From positions 186,001 through 250,000 of the forward strand of contig NZ_LYRP01000043.1 of the NCBI RefSeq assembly GCF_001655675.1: a DNA stretch of 64,000 nucleotides. Reading direction: 5' to 3'. Source of the stretch: Mangrovibacter phragmitis (GTDB lineage Bacteria; Pseudomonadota; Gammaproteobacteria; Enterobacterales; Enterobacteriaceae). Of this stretch, positions 42,485-56,753 are shown piece after piece (position 1 is the first letter of the stretch; every line of letters begins with the position of its first letter). Both the position numbers and the translations under genes were made by a program. The notes beneath the pieces are model-generated. The model saw nothing but the letters and a program-made list of their open reading frames with translations. It searched no databases and was not told where the DNA came from.

Positions 42485-43575
42485 CAGGCAACCTCCTGTT
42501 GAGCGGGAAGAACAGCTTTACGGCAGGACATCAATGGTTGGATGTGTTTGCCAAAGTTTTCAATACCTGTCAGGAAATCGTCAAAGGTCAGCAGTACACC
42601 TGCACAACCAGAGACTGTCGCCACTTCATCGAGCAGACGGGCGACGGTAGACCATGAGCCCACCAGGGTACCCATATTGATATTGACGGCGGAGGTCGGG
42701 TCGGCCATCTGGCGTACATTGGTATCGCTCCCCGAGCGGGTATCTTTCTGGCTCTGTTCTGTTAGCCAGGACAACGCATCTTCGTCAGCACCGGCTTTAT
42801 AGTGTTCCCATTTGGCGCGGGCGGCTTCGTCTGTTTCGTCGGCTATTACCATGAACAACACATAGGAACCAACATCACGCCCGGCTTGTTCCGCTGCTGC
42901 TTTCATGCGTGCAGCGGTGGGAGCGAAGGCGGTGGGAGTGTTGACACCTTTCCCAAAACAGAAGTTGTAATCGGCGTACTGTGCTGAAAAAGCCATTCCG
43001 GCATCACTTTGCCCGGCGCAAATAACTTTCACCGGTTGTTCCGGGCGCGGGCTGAGGCGGCAGTCGTTCATCGTGAAAAATTCACCTTTGAAGTCGCTCT
43101 GGCCTTTGCCCCACAGATCCCGCAGAACTTGTACGTATTCGGTCAGGTAATCGTAACGGCGGGAAAAGTATTCATCCCCCGGCCACATGCCCATTTGTTC
43201 GTATTCGGGTTTTTGCCAGCCGGTAACCAGGTTTACCCCAAAACGCCCACCGGAAATGGAATCTACGGTGGATGCCATACGGGCGACAATAGCCGGGGGC
43301 AGGGTCAGTGTTGCGGCTGTTGCGTAAATCTGAATTTTTGATGTGACGGCAGCCAGACCGGCCATCAGGGTGAACGACTCCAGGTTGTGATCCCAAAATT
43401 CGGTTTTACCGCCGAAACCACGCAACTTGATCATCGAAAGGGCAAAGTCAAAATGGTAATGCTCTGCTTTTTGCACAATCGCTTTATTCAGCTCAAACGT
43501 TGGCATGTACTGTGGCGCATTGGTTGAAATCAGCCAGCCGTTGTTACCGATAGGAATGAATACACCGATTTTCAT
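42484..43575 (-). CDS. rutA: RutA pyrimidine monooxygenase
   Basis: A 363-residue luciferase-like FMN-dependent oxygenase that opens the uracil ring between N3 and C4, first step of the Rut pathway. It begins [20 protein letters not shown] at 43575 behind CGAGG; an in-frame start at 43632 is less likely. [19 protein letters not shown] and the C-terminal [17 protein letters not shown] are diagnostic. The sigma-54 promoter and regulator sites lie 85-215 bases upstream. Confidence 0.96.
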   Translation of the reverse strand: MKIGVFIPIGNNGWLISTNAPQYMPTFELNKAIVQKAEHYHFDFALSMIKLRGFGGKTEFWDHNLESFTLMAGLAAVTSKIQIYATAATLTLPPAIVARMASTVDSISGGRFGVNLVTGWQKPEYEQMGMWPGDEYFSRRYDYLTEYVQVLRDLWGKGQSDFKGEFFTMNDCRLSPRPEQPVKVICAGQSDAGMAFSAQYADYNFCFGKGVNTPTAFAPTAARMKAAAEQAGRDVGSYVLFMVIADETDEAARAKWEHYKAGADEDALSWLTEQSQKDTRSGSDTNVRQMADPTSAVNINMGTLVGSWSTVARLLDEVATVSGCAGVLLTFDDFLTGIENFGKHIQPLMSCRKAVLPAQQEVA

Positions 43576-43661
43576 CACGAACCTCGCACGTCTTGGTTGA
43601 GTAAATGCATGGGCCTGGCATCCTGCCGGCATTTCCTGTCACCACGCTGTAGCGAAAATGT

Positions 43662-43677
43662 TGCAATTGTGATGCCA
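43662..43677 (-). promoter_or_regulatory. Sigma-54 promoter of the rut operon
   Basis: TGGCATCACAATTGCA on the minus strand: GG and GC elements with exactly ten bases between them, matching TGGCACG-N4-TTGCA. Transcription would start near 43650, about 75 bases before rutA. E. coli rut is known to depend on NtrC, which fits. Confidence 0.82.
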
Positions 43678-43741
43678 AAAATAAAAAGTATTTATTATTA
43701 AACAGTTAATAAATAACGCAAAAAAAGTAAGGTTAAAAAAG

Positions 43742-43757
43742 TGGACTATTTGGTCAA
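43742..43757. promoter_or_regulatory. RutR operator
   Basis: TGGACTATTTGGTCAA matches the RutR consensus TTGACCA-NN-TGGTCAA at 12 of 14 defined positions, with one perfect half-site. It lies between rutA and rutR. Confidence 0.75.
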
Positions 43758-43790
43758 AAATGGTGCACAAAAAAGCACCATCAGAGCGCA
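43751..43790. promoter_or_regulatory. Two NtrC-like enhancer sites
   Basis: TGGTCAAAAATGGTGCA (43751-43767) matches TGCACTAAAATGGTGCA at 14 of 17 positions, and AGCACCATCAGAGCGCA (43774-43790) is a weaker site 23 bases away. They lie 75-130 bases upstream of the sigma-54 promoter. The first overlaps the RutR operator. Confidence 0.65.
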
Positions 43791-43861
43791 GGCCCTTCAA
43801 GCTTGTCGAGTGGTGAAGCGGATTTTGTTATGCTGTCTGCATCCATGCAGGGAGAGTAAAT

Positions 43862-44500
43862 ATGGCCGGTGAAACGGTAAAAACGACAGGGCGGCGCTCC
43901 CGGGCGGTCGCCGCGAAAAAGCAGGCCATTCTGGCCGCCGGGTTAGCCCTTTTTTCTCAATATGGTATTCACGGCACCAGCCTTGACCAGGTGGCAGAAC
44001 AGGCCGGTGTTTCCAAAACGAATATGCTCTATTACTACCCGTCTAAAGAAGCATTGTATGTGGCTGTGCTTAAAGACATTCTGGAAATCTGGCTGGCACC
44101 TTTCAAGTCCTTCAGCGCCGACCAGGAACCGCTGGTGGCAATTGGTGATTATATTCGCAGAAAGCTGGAGGTCTCACGCGATTACCCTCAGGCCTCCCGC
44201 TTGTTTTGCCTGGAAATGCTACAGGGTGCTCCTTTATTAATGGCCGAGTTGTCTGGTGATTTAAAACAGCTGGTGGATGAAAAATCCGCGATTATTGCCG
44301 ACTGGGTTGCCAGTGGAAAACTGGCTCCTGTTGACCCGCATCACCTGGTCTTTATGATTTGGGCCACCACCCAACACTATGCCGATTTCGCCACACAAAT
44401 AGAGGCGGTAACCGGAAAAAATCTCAGAGACCCACAATTTTTTGCCGAGACTGTGGCAAGTGTCCAGCGCATGATTACCGAAGGCATTCGGGTGCGTTGA
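43862..44500 (+). CDS. rutR: RutR, pyrimidine-responsive TetR-family regulator
   Basis: A 212-residue regulator that represses rut and controls pyrimidine genes, releasing DNA on binding uracil or thymine. The helix-turn-helix is TSLDQVAEQAGVSKTNMLYY followed by YPSKEALY; the C-terminal domain ends SVQRMITEGIRVR as in E. coli. It is divergent from rutA, with GGGAGAGTAAAT upstream of the ATG. In E. coli putA is the neighbour; here it is absent. Confidence 0.95.
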   Translation: MAGETVKTTGRRSRAVAAKKQAILAAGLALFSQYGIHGTSLDQVAEQAGVSKTNMLYYYPSKEALYVAVLKDILEIWLAPFKSFSADQEPLVAIGDYIRRKLEVSRDYPQASRLFCLEMLQGAPLLMAELSGDLKQLVDEKSAIIADWVASGKLAPVDPHHLVFMIWATTQHYADFATQIEAVTGKNLRDPQFFAETVASVQRMITEGIRVR

Positions 44501-44510
44501 TGGTCAGGGG

Positions 44511-44543
44511 GCAGGCAAGCCCGTAGCAACAGGGCTTACCTGC
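44511..44543 (+). terminator. Hairpin after rutR
   Basis: GCAGG(C)AAGCCC / GGGCTT(A)CCTGC stem of eleven pairs with nine-base loop, followed by CTGTGTTT. Confidence 0.6.
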
Positions 44544-44903
44544 CTGTGTTTCACTGTATACAGAGAGCGACGTTTTACCCTGCGCCTGTTCCAAACCAGA
44601 CACCGCGCAGTTGCATCAGTTTTTTCAGCGGTGCCCCATTCAGTTATTACTCCACCGTGTGTGTTTCAGTGTATTTTCCCCCTGTTATTAACCATGTGAG
44701 CTATCTTTAGTTTTATTCCTGTGGGATATCTGAGGACTGTGACGCATTGCCTAAAGTAACAGCAGTTCGTGCCGATACCTTCAATACCTTTCGGTGCATC
44801 CCTCTTGAGCCGTAAATCCAGGTTGCAGCAATGGGTGAATAAAAACCGATGATAACAGTCCGGATGAAGGACGGTTTTGCTTCAAGACGAAAGGGCTGAT
44901 GCC
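44544..44903. other. Upstream region of the cyclic-di-GMP gene
   Basis: About 360 bases with no supported gene; minus-strand frames here are without binding sites. It presumably carries the promoter of the gene at 44904. Confidence 0.5.
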
Positions 44904-47510
44904 ATGTACGAAAAAACACACAATGCCGGGTCGAATGGGCAGGGTGTTACGCCAGCATTGAGCCAGTTGCAAGCGCTTGATGACGTACTTGCCATTGCTG
45001 AGTTCGATGGCAATGGATGCGTGCGCCAGGTGAATGATAATTTATTAAATCTGTTTGGCTACCAGGCCGCGGAGGTAATTGGACGCCACCACAGCGAATT
45101 CTGCCTGCCTGATTTTGCCCGCCACCCACGCTACCTTGTGCTGTGGCAGGACTTGATGCGCGGTATTTCTGGCTCAGGCGTGATAATTGCGTTTCACAAA
45201 ACAGGCCGTCTTATCTGGGTTGATGTGACATGGGTGCCTGTCGCCGATATGAGCGGCAAGATAACGAGTGTGTTGGCGCTGGTTCGCCCGGCAACCGACC
45301 AGACCCGCCACGATTTTGAACAACCCGCTCTGATGTACCAACAATTCCAGGTAGCTGAAGTCATTCACACTGCAGTGATGGTGAGTGATGGTGACGGCTA
45401 TATCCGTTATGTCAGTAAAGGCTTCACACAGTTGCTGGGTTGGGAAATTAACGGGCTTAATGGTATTAACCCGGTTGAGTTGTTGTTGAGTGGGATTGAT
45501 GAGTCTGCCCGCCAGGCGGTTATTCGTGAACTGAGCGCCGGAGAGCCTCTGGAAGGTGAATACCTGATTCAGGACAAAAACCAGCACAGGCACTGGGTGA
45601 GGCTGGTTTGTTACCCGATAGTCAATACCCATACCCGACAAGTGTCGCACCAGGTGTGGATGGTGCACAGTGTCACACACAGTAAGATTTATGAAACGCT
45701 GCAGCAGCAGGTGCTCGAAGCGTTGGTACAGGAGCGCCCGCTGGTGGATGTGCTTGAGTTGATTTGTAACGAAGTCGAGCGTATCGCCCCGGATATTACT
45801 GCTACCATTCTTGAACTGGATAACCATGGGCGCCTGTTCCCTCTGGCAGGCCCCGGGATGGCAAAATCTTTCTCACGCCAGTTAGAAGGGTTACAGATTG
45901 GTCCTGACGTGGGTTCCTGTGGCTCTGCTGCCTGGTTTAATCATCCCGTGCTTGTTACTGATATCGCAACAGATCCTCGCTGGGAGCCGTTTCGCGACCA
46001 AATTTTGCCGTTGGGTTATATCGGTTGCTGGTCGACGCCTGTTTGTAACAACCAGGGCAAAGTGATTGGTACCTTTGCCTTCTATTTCCGCCAGCCGCTA
46101 ACAGAACGCATCTCGCTGCTGCACCAGTATCTGATTGATGTCTCGACCCACTTATGTTCACTGGCGTTGACTCGTGAGCATGCGCGCCAGCGTATCAGTC
46201 AGTTGGCGTTTTACGATAGCCTGACCGGGTTGCCAAACCGCAGTTTGTTACAGGCCAAACTGGACCAGGAAGTCGAAGCGGCAGCACATCGTAACGAAGC
46301 GGTTGCCGTGCTCTTTATTGACCTTGACCGCTTTAAGCAGATTAATGACTCATACAGCCATCAGTTAGGTGATGATGTCCTGGTACAGGTCGCGCAGCGC
46401 CTGCAATGTGCATTACGTGTAACGGACATTGCAGGCCGCCTTTCCGGTGATGAATTTTTGGTGGTGATGCCACAGTGCGACAAAAACCAGGTTCAGGAAG
46501 CGGTCTCCCGTTTACAGGCGGTGCTACATGAGCCGCTGGAATTGTCAGGTACATCGCTGTCAGTCACGGCGACTGTGGGTATCGCCATGTTTCCGAACGA
46601 TGGTAAAACAGTGGATGAGCTGATTCAGCATGCCGACCTGGCAATGTCTCAGGCCAAAAGTTGTGGCCGCGGACAGTGGGCATTTTTCAGCAACGACATG
46701 GGGCAAACAGCGCAGGAACGTATGAGGCTGGAAAGTGCTTTGCGCCAGGCAGTAAAGCAAGGCGGGTTGCAGCTCTATTACCAGCCACAAATTACGCTAC
46801 ATGATAACAGTATATATGGCGTTGAAGCCCTGGCCCGCTGGTATCACCCTGAGTTTGGTATGGTGCCGCCTTCGCGTTTTATTCCTCTGGCGCAGGAGTG
46901 TGGGTTGATTGCTGAGTTAGGCATATGGGCGATGGATACAGCCTGCGCACAACTCGCCGAGTGGCAGACTCAGGGCATTCCCATACCAGCGGTGTCGGTT
47001 AATCTCTCTTCCACCAGCTTTCATGACCTGTCATTGCCAGATACCGTGGCGAAGATCCTCGAAAAACATGGTCTGGAGCCTCATCACCTTACGCTGGAAC
47101 TGACAGAAAGTGTCTTACTGGACAGCAACGTCAATACCGTGACATGCCTGAATGAGGTCAATGCGCTGGGGGTTCGCTTATCAATGGATGATTTTGGTAC
47201 TGGCTATTCCAGCCTGAGTTATTTGCGCCGGTTACCGTTCAGTGAGTTGAAACTGGACCGCAGCTTTGTGGCTGACCTGGAAAATGATGAAATCGCCTGC
47301 TCACTCAGTAAAGCAATTATGGGCATAGGGGAAAGCCTGCACCTGACTGTGGTTGCTGAAGGGGTGGAAACCTGTGAGCAGTTTAACCGTCTGCGTGACC
47401 AGGGTTACCCGGTAGTACAAGGGTATTTGCTGGCCCGGCCAATGGCACCGCAGTCATTGCTCGCCTGGCTGGATGAACGCCAGGTGATAGCCAGTTTACA
47501 GGGTAATTAA
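44904..47510 (+). CDS. PAS-PAS-GAF-GGDEF-EAL cyclic-di-GMP signalling protein
   Basis: An 868-residue cytoplasmic protein starting MYEKTHNAG at 44904 (TTG 44877 is in frame). PAS domains occupy about 20-130 and 145-260, and a GAF domain about 280-425 (ILELDNHGRLFPLAGPGMAK). The cyclase domain at 435-595 has DIAGRLSGDEFLVVMPQCD, where SGDEF replaces GGDEF. The EAL domain at 610-860 has VEALARWYHPEFG, LTLELTESVLL and SMDDFGTGYSSLSYLRR, so all key phosphodiesterase residues look intact. The layout resembles DosP. Phosphodiesterase activity is likely; cyclase activity is uncertain. No membrane segment is seen. It is convergent with a chemoreceptor. Confidence 0.9.
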   Translation: MYEKTHNAGSNGQGVTPALSQLQALDDVLAIAEFDGNGCVRQVNDNLLNLFGYQAAEVIGRHHSEFCLPDFARHPRYLVLWQDLMRGISGSGVIIAFHKTGRLIWVDVTWVPVADMSGKITSVLALVRPATDQTRHDFEQPALMYQQFQVAEVIHTAVMVSDGDGYIRYVSKGFTQLLGWEINGLNGINPVELLLSGIDESARQAVIRELSAGEPLEGEYLIQDKNQHRHWVRLVCYPIVNTHTRQVSHQVWMVHSVTHSKIYETLQQQVLEALVQERPLVDVLELICNEVERIAPDITATILELDNHGRLFPLAGPGMAKSFSRQLEGLQIGPDVGSCGSAAWFNHPVLVTDIATDPRWEPFRDQILPLGYIGCWSTPVCNNQGKVIGTFAFYFRQPLTERISLLHQYLIDVSTHLCSLALTREHARQRISQLAFYDSLTGLPNRSLLQAKLDQEVEAAAHRNEAVAVLFIDLDRFKQINDSYSHQLGDDVLVQVAQRLQCALRVTDIAGRLSGDEFLVVMPQCDKNQVQEAVSRLQAVLHEPLELSGTSLSVTATVGIAMFPNDGKTVDELIQHADLAMSQAKSCGRGQWAFFSNDMGQTAQERMRLESALRQAVKQGGLQLYYQPQITLHDNSIYGVEALARWYHPEFGMVPPSRFIPLAQECGLIAELGIWAMDTACAQLAEWQTQGIPIPAVSVNLSSTSFHDLSLPDTVAKILEKHGLEPHHLTLELTESVLLDSNVNTVTCLNEVNALGVRLSMDDFGTGYSSLSYLRRLPFSELKLDRSFVADLENDEIACSLSKAIMGIGESLHLTVVAEGVETCEQFNRLRDQGYPVVQGYLLARPMAPQSLLAWLDERQVIASLQGN

Positions 47511-47518
47511 TCTGTACA

Positions 47519-47549
47519 TTCCGGGAGTTTTCGTGCCCGGAAAAAAATA
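47519..47549. terminator. Hairpin between the convergent EAL and chemoreceptor genes
   Basis: TTCCGGG-AGTTTTCGTG-CCCGGAA. The stem is good, but the flanking run is A on the plus strand, so intrinsic termination is not certain for either gene. Confidence 0.4.
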
Positions 47550-47635
47550 AAGGAGCCTGGTAACTGGCCCTCTTGATATTTAGTGTGTGGCTATGCCGTA
47601 CAGTTTATGGCACTTCCTTGTGCCATTCATGTGGA

Positions 47636-49636
47636 TTAGACCGGCACAGGCAGAGCAGACACCTGTACAGACCTTACCTGAGGAACGGGGGATTCAGGTC
47701 CCCGTTCACTCACACGAAATACAGCAATTTCGCTGGCGAGTTCCTGTGCTTCCTGGCGTAACAGTGCGGTGTTATGGGCTGTCTGGTTAATCGTGGCCAG
47801 GTTTTCTGCTACGGTCTGTTCCATTTGAGTGACAGCCCGGGTAACTTCATCAATCCCTTTGCTTTGTTCATCACCAGCAACACGTATTTCCGCCATAATG
47901 TTTTTCACCTGGTCAACATCATTGACCAGTTGCGCCAGTTGTTTTCCGGCGTTATCGATAAACTGGCTTCCAGCTAACACATGGTTGTTAGAATCATCAA
48001 TCAGGGCTTTTATTTCATGAGACGCAGTGGCACTGCGTTGAGCCAGTAACCGCACTTCTCCCGCCACAACGGCAAAGCCGCGCCCTTGTTCCCCCGCACG
48101 GGCGGCTTCCACCGAGGCGTTCAGTGCCAGAATGTTAGTCTGGAAGGTAATGTCATCAATAACACGCAGGATCTCACCCACCCGGCCGGAAGCCTGACGA
48201 ATGTTATTCATGGAGCTGATAACCTGCTTCATTACCTGGTCATTTTGCTGTGCGGTACCCGCTGTTTTTTCGGCCAGTTGGTCGGCAATACGCACATTGT
48301 CGGCATTCTGGCGCACGGTGGCATTCAGTTGCTCCATTGCGGCCGCACTTTCTTCCAGAGCAGCGGCCTGGCCGGCGATTTTATCCGCCAGCCCACTGTT
48401 GTTGTCTGCCAGTGAGGTCGCCCCCCGGGCGACAATTTCGCTGGTGCTTTGGGCGCTACGTACCACACTGGCGATTTTATCGGCAAACTGGTTAAAGGAG
48501 TGTGCAATCCCCGCTAATTCATCTTCACCGTTATCGTCGAGCCGACGGGTCAGGTCGCCATCGCCGTGAGCAATTTCGTATAATGCCTGCTGTGTGGCAT
48601 TCAGCCTGCGTGTAATAGTTTTACTGATTACCCAGAACCCCAGCATCAGCACAGCCAGAACGGGAACCAGGATAAACAAAATGCCGTGAGTGATGGTGGC
48701 GGCCAGACCCGATACTCTGGCATCGGGGGTGACCAGGCCGATTACCCAGCCAGTCCCCTTCATGCGAAACAGGCTGACCTGCGCATGTTCCCCCAGTAAT
48801 GGGTCTTTCAGGTCGGTCACGGCGGTAACACTGGTGTCATTGTGAAACTGGTTAACGGCGTTATTTACCGGTGCGAGCCAGGGTTGTTTTTCCGCCAGTT
48901 GCGCCAGCGACATCAACTGTTTTTCGTGTGCGGCAGGCGAAAAAATAAGTTGTTTGGTGGCGTCCAGTACAAAGGTATAACCGCCGGTCACCGTACCGCT
49001 TTTTTGCAGGTAGGCACCGAGATTATCAAGCTGGACGTCAATGGTGGCGACCCCGGCAAACTGGCCTGCTGCATTATGGTAAGGCACACTGCAGGTAACC
49101 ATATTCACGCCAGAGACCGGGTCCTGGTATACTTCAGACCAGGTACACTGGTTACCCGGTGCGCTTTTCACCGCGGTGTACCAGCTTTCGTTATGGTAAT
49201 CCGCAGTGGAAGGGTCGTTATAGCCATTGGAAAAGGTCAACTTACCGTCACTTCCCCGTGCCCAGAAAAAGCTGTGCCGGGCCTCACCTTCGCTGAAGGC
49301 ATTTGGCTCAGGCCAGATACCGCCCCCCGCAATGGTGTCGTTTTGCTGGGCATCTATCATTCCCGGCAATACGTCTTTGTAGAGCGCATCCTGGTGGGGA
49401 AGTTGTTCCGCCATGCGGGCCATACTGATAGCCTGGCCTTCAATTTTTTTCAGTTGCTGGTCAATATTGGCGGTCAGGTTATTTCCCGCCTGGAGAATCA
49501 GTTCGTTGCTGGCATCAATGATTCGTGGCTGGGCGAACCACTGCATGGTGAAATACACAATCAGGACTGTGACGGCCAGAATGATGACACCACCGGAAAG
49601 CAACTTCCCGGATAAACGCGCCGGAATTAATCGCAT
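47636..49636 (-). CDS. Methyl-accepting chemotaxis protein with dCACHE sensor
   Basis: A 666-residue membrane receptor. A first transmembrane segment (LLSGGVIILAVTVLIVYF, residues 12-30) leads into a periplasmic double-CACHE domain of about 290 residues (GGGIWPEPNAFSEGEARHSF; YHNESWYTAVKS). Then come TM2 (ILFILVPVLAVLMLGFWVI), HAMP, and a cytoplasmic signalling domain with the hairpin tip AGEQGRGFAVVAGEVRLLAQ. The ligand is probably an amino acid or organic acid. The NWETF-type CheR tether is not seen at the C-terminus. AAGGAG precedes the ATG. Confidence 0.93.
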   Translation of the reverse strand: MRLIPARLSGKLLSGGVIILAVTVLIVYFTMQWFAQPRIIDASNELILQAGNNLTANIDQQLKKIEGQAISMARMAEQLPHQDALYKDVLPGMIDAQQNDTIAGGGIWPEPNAFSEGEARHSFFWARGSDGKLTFSNGYNDPSTADYHNESWYTAVKSAPGNQCTWSEVYQDPVSGVNMVTCSVPYHNAAGQFAGVATIDVQLDNLGAYLQKSGTVTGGYTFVLDATKQLIFSPAAHEKQLMSLAQLAEKQPWLAPVNNAVNQFHNDTSVTAVTDLKDPLLGEHAQVSLFRMKGTGWVIGLVTPDARVSGLAATITHGILFILVPVLAVLMLGFWVISKTITRRLNATQQALYEIAHGDGDLTRRLDDNGEDELAGIAHSFNQFADKIASVVRSAQSTSEIVARGATSLADNNSGLADKIAGQAAALEESAAAMEQLNATVRQNADNVRIADQLAEKTAGTAQQNDQVMKQVISSMNNIRQASGRVGEILRVIDDITFQTNILALNASVEAARAGEQGRGFAVVAGEVRLLAQRSATASHEIKALIDDSNNHVLAGSQFIDNAGKQLAQLVNDVDQVKNIMAEIRVAGDEQSKGIDEVTRAVTQMEQTVAENLATINQTAHNTALLRQEAQELASEIAVFRVSERGPESPVPQVRSVQVSALPVPV

Positions 49637-49903
49637 ACAGACTCCTTAACACTCAAATAGAACACTTGCGCACAGCGGCCAGGGGCCAGAAACGGCTAAT
49701 GCGCTTCTGTGCCGGTGGGAGCCAGAAAGTTATGCAGGGTAGTGATGCTGGTTTTTTTATTGAATCCTGAAACTGCTATCGGCAATGGCGCAGTAAATCT
49801 GAGGGTTATATTTGAGGTATAAGTATTTACTATGGAAGTGGTTCGGGGCTTATAGATAACGGGTGGCTTGTGGCCCGGGAGTCACCGGGCTTTTGGGCTT
49901 AGC
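49637..49903. other. Upstream region of the chemoreceptor gene
   Basis: No gene seen. GCCCGG-GAGTCA-CCGGGC-TTTT near 49873-49894 is a good plus-strand terminator-like hairpin without an obvious gene before it. Confidence 0.45.
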
Positions 49904-50235
49904 TTAGTAATAGTAGAATTTAAGCTGTCTGAATAATTTTCTTTGGCACCAGAGCTCGTTGAATAAAACTATCGCCACCATGATGCTATAGAAGGCTAAC
50001 ACACTAAAAATCCAGGAGGCAGGCATATTGCCATTTTCAGTCCCCGCAAAAAAGATAAAGTGGAATACGTTACAGGCGAGGTAAAACGGACTGTATAACG
50101 AAACGACTCGCTTAGTGCCTCCTGCCCGGTGAATGACTCAATATCTGTTTCAATGGTGATACGTTTAAACAGCAGTAAATACCGGTTGAGCGTACCTGAC
50201 TGAATTTGTTGGTGCTTCTGGGATGTGTGCGCCAC
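49904..50235 (-). pseudogene. Relic: VgrG-like N-terminal fragment joined to a membrane-protein tail
   Basis: The minus-strand frame from 50235 reads NRYLLLFKRITIETDIESFT then GQEALSESFRYTVRFTSP, which fits the first 40 residues of a VgrG (TssI) spike protein (xxRITIET...; GQEALSxPFRY). It then loses similarity. In the +1 frame, from about 50110 to the stop at 49904, the sequence reads SPFYLACNVFHFIFFAGTEN, ASWIFSVLAFYSIMVAIVLF and ELWCQRKLFRQLKFYYY. That looks like the C-terminal end of a polytopic membrane protein. Neither part is a complete gene. This suggests a decayed type VI secretion accessory locus. The rest of the gap to 50520 holds no gene. Confidence 0.5.
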
Positions 50236-50520
50236 CTGATCTTTCCCTGATAATTGCGCTCATGAATGTTGGGAAGAGTAAGGCAGGAAGAAAATGGGGT
50301 AAACACGCTATTTCTATAGTTGTTTATCAGGAAAAATAATAAGTTTTCCCGCAAACCTGCAAGGAGGTGTGCTGCCAGGGGGGGCGTATTTTTAATACCA
50401 AATGCTGGCACTGAATAATTATAGCGGCGCATTTTAGTGTTTATTATGTTGTTAACAGTATGATTAACACCAACACCTGGGTTCAGTACGTTTTTTGCTG
50501 CGCGGTATATTAAGCCAAAT

Positions 50521-50548
50521 AAAACGCCGCAGTTACGGCGTTTTATGG
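50521..50548 (-). terminator. Terminator of the his operon
   Basis: AAAACGCCG-TAACTG-CGGCGTTTT read on the minus strand, 22 bases after the hisI stop, followed by a T-rich tail (ATTTGG). Confidence 0.85.
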
Positions 50549-50569
50549 GAGCATGGAAAACAGCAGGAA

Positions 50570-51174
50570 TTATTTATGCCGTGATTTCAGGTTATCAATC
50601 ACCGTGCCTAAATCCAGTTCCTGATCCTGCAACAGAACCAGTAAATGGTACATCAGGTCAGATGCCTCATTCGTCAGTTCATGTTTATCATGCACGGTGG
50701 CGGCCAGTGCGGTTTCCACACCTTCTTCACCCACTTTCTGGGCAATGCGTTTGGTGCCGCTGGCATAAAGTTTTGCCGTGTAAGAACTGGCCGGGTCCGC
50801 GTGTTTGCGCTCTGCCAGCAGGCTTTCCAGTTCGTACAGGAAATGCCACTGATGGTGGGTATCACCAAAACAACTGGAAGTCCCTTTGTGGCAGGTGGGG
50901 CCAATGGGGTTAGCCATTACCAGCAGGGTGTCGTTGTCGCAGTCAGCGGTAATACTGACCACATTGAGAAAATGGCCGGAGGTTTCGCCTTTGGTCCACA
51001 ACCGTTGTTTGGTGCGTGACCAGAAAGTCACTTTGCCATTTTGCTCTGTTTGCGCCAGAGCTTCCTGATTCATATAACCCAGCATCAGGACTTCACCGGA
51101 TACGGCGTGCTGCACGATAACCGGTAACAGGCCATCGGTTTTTTCCCAGTCCAGTTGCGCACGTTGTTGTTCTG

Positions 51175-51181
<7 letters not shown>
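50570..51181 (-). CDS. hisI: HisI bifunctional PRA-CH/PRA-PH
   Basis: A 203-residue bifunctional enzyme. The N-terminal phosphoribosyl-AMP cyclohydrolase part has [20 protein letters not shown] and the zinc Cys residues of ADCDNDTLL and [12 protein letters not shown]. The C-terminal phosphoribosyl-ATP pyrophosphatase part has [12 protein letters not shown] and [14 protein letters not shown]. These are steps 2 and 3 of histidine synthesis. Last gene of the operon; overlaps hisF by seven bases. Confidence 0.96.
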
Positions 51182-53265
<2,084 letters not shown>

Positions 53266-53266
<1 letters not shown>

Positions 53267-54333
53267 TACAACACTCCTTTTGACGAAGGCAGTGCATCCC
53301 CTTCCACGCGAATGGCCTGGCGCAGTGTGCGGCCAAAGGCTTTGAACAGGCTTTCAACGCGGTGGTGATCATTTTTACCTTTGGTTTTCAGGTGCAGTGT
53401 CACGCCCATGGTATAAGAGAGCGAACGGAAGAAGTGCTCGACCATCTCGGTGCTCAGGTCGCCCACGCGCTGATAATTGAACTCAGCTTTATATTCCAGG
53501 TGCGGGCGACCGGAGATATCCATTGCGCAGCGCGCCAGGCATTCATCCATGGGCAGCACGAAACCAAAGCGCGCAATACCACGTTTGTCGCCCAGTGCCA
53601 CACGCAGTGCTTCACCTAAGGCCAGGCCGGTATCTTCAACGGTGTGGTGGTCGTCAATGTGCAGGTCGCCATGGACTTTAACGGATAAACGGAACCCGCC
53701 GTGGGTGGCAATCTGGTCCAGCATATGGTCGAAGAAACCCACGCCAGTGTTAATGGTGCTTTCACCTTCGCGGTCCAGCCACACTTGTACGTCAATTTGG
53801 GTTTCCCGGGTATTACGCTCAACCCGCGCGTAGCGGTCGCGCTGGGTAAGTTTGGTGCAGATATCGGCCCAGTTGAGGTTATCTGGCGCATATTGCAGCC
53901 CCTGAATACCCATATTGTTCGCCAGTGCGATATCGGTTGCGCGGTCACCAATCACATAGCTATTGGCGGCATCCATTACCCCGCGAGCCAGGTATTTTTC
54001 GACCAGGCCGGTTTTGGGTTTACGGCAGGCGCAGTTGTCCTGCTGGAAATGAGGGCAGATAAGAACTTCTTCGAAATTCACACCCTGTGAGCTGAGAACC
54101 TGCATCATCAGGTTGTGCGGGCCATCGAAGTCTGCCTGTGGGTAGCTGCTGGTACCAAGGCCATCCTGGTTGGTGACCATCACTAACTGCCAGCCCGCTT
54201 TTTGCAGTTGCAGCAGCGCGGGAATAACGCCGGGTTCAAAGGCGAGTTTGGCATAGCTGTCCACCTGGAAATCTTCCGGCGGTTCGGTAATCAGGGTGCC
54301 GTCCCGGTCAATAAAAAGATACTTCTGGCTCAT
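53266..54333 (-). CDS. hisB: HisB histidinol-phosphatase / IGP dehydratase
   Basis: A 355-residue bifunctional enzyme. The N-terminal HAD phosphatase has LFIDRDGTL (nucleophile Asp) and the zinc cluster [15 protein letters not shown]. The C-terminal dehydratase has the histidine motifs [27 protein letters not shown] and [14 protein letters not shown]. Start at 54333 follows GGAG; the longer frame overlaps hisC. Confidence 0.97.
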
Positions 54334-54335
54334 AC

Positions 54336-56748
<2,413 letters not shown>

Positions 56749-56753
56749 GGTCA

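Noticed and set aside
43761-43780. TGGTGC...GCACCA inverted repeat as a separate operator
   Set aside because: The arms are better explained as halves of the two adjacent NtrC-like sites.
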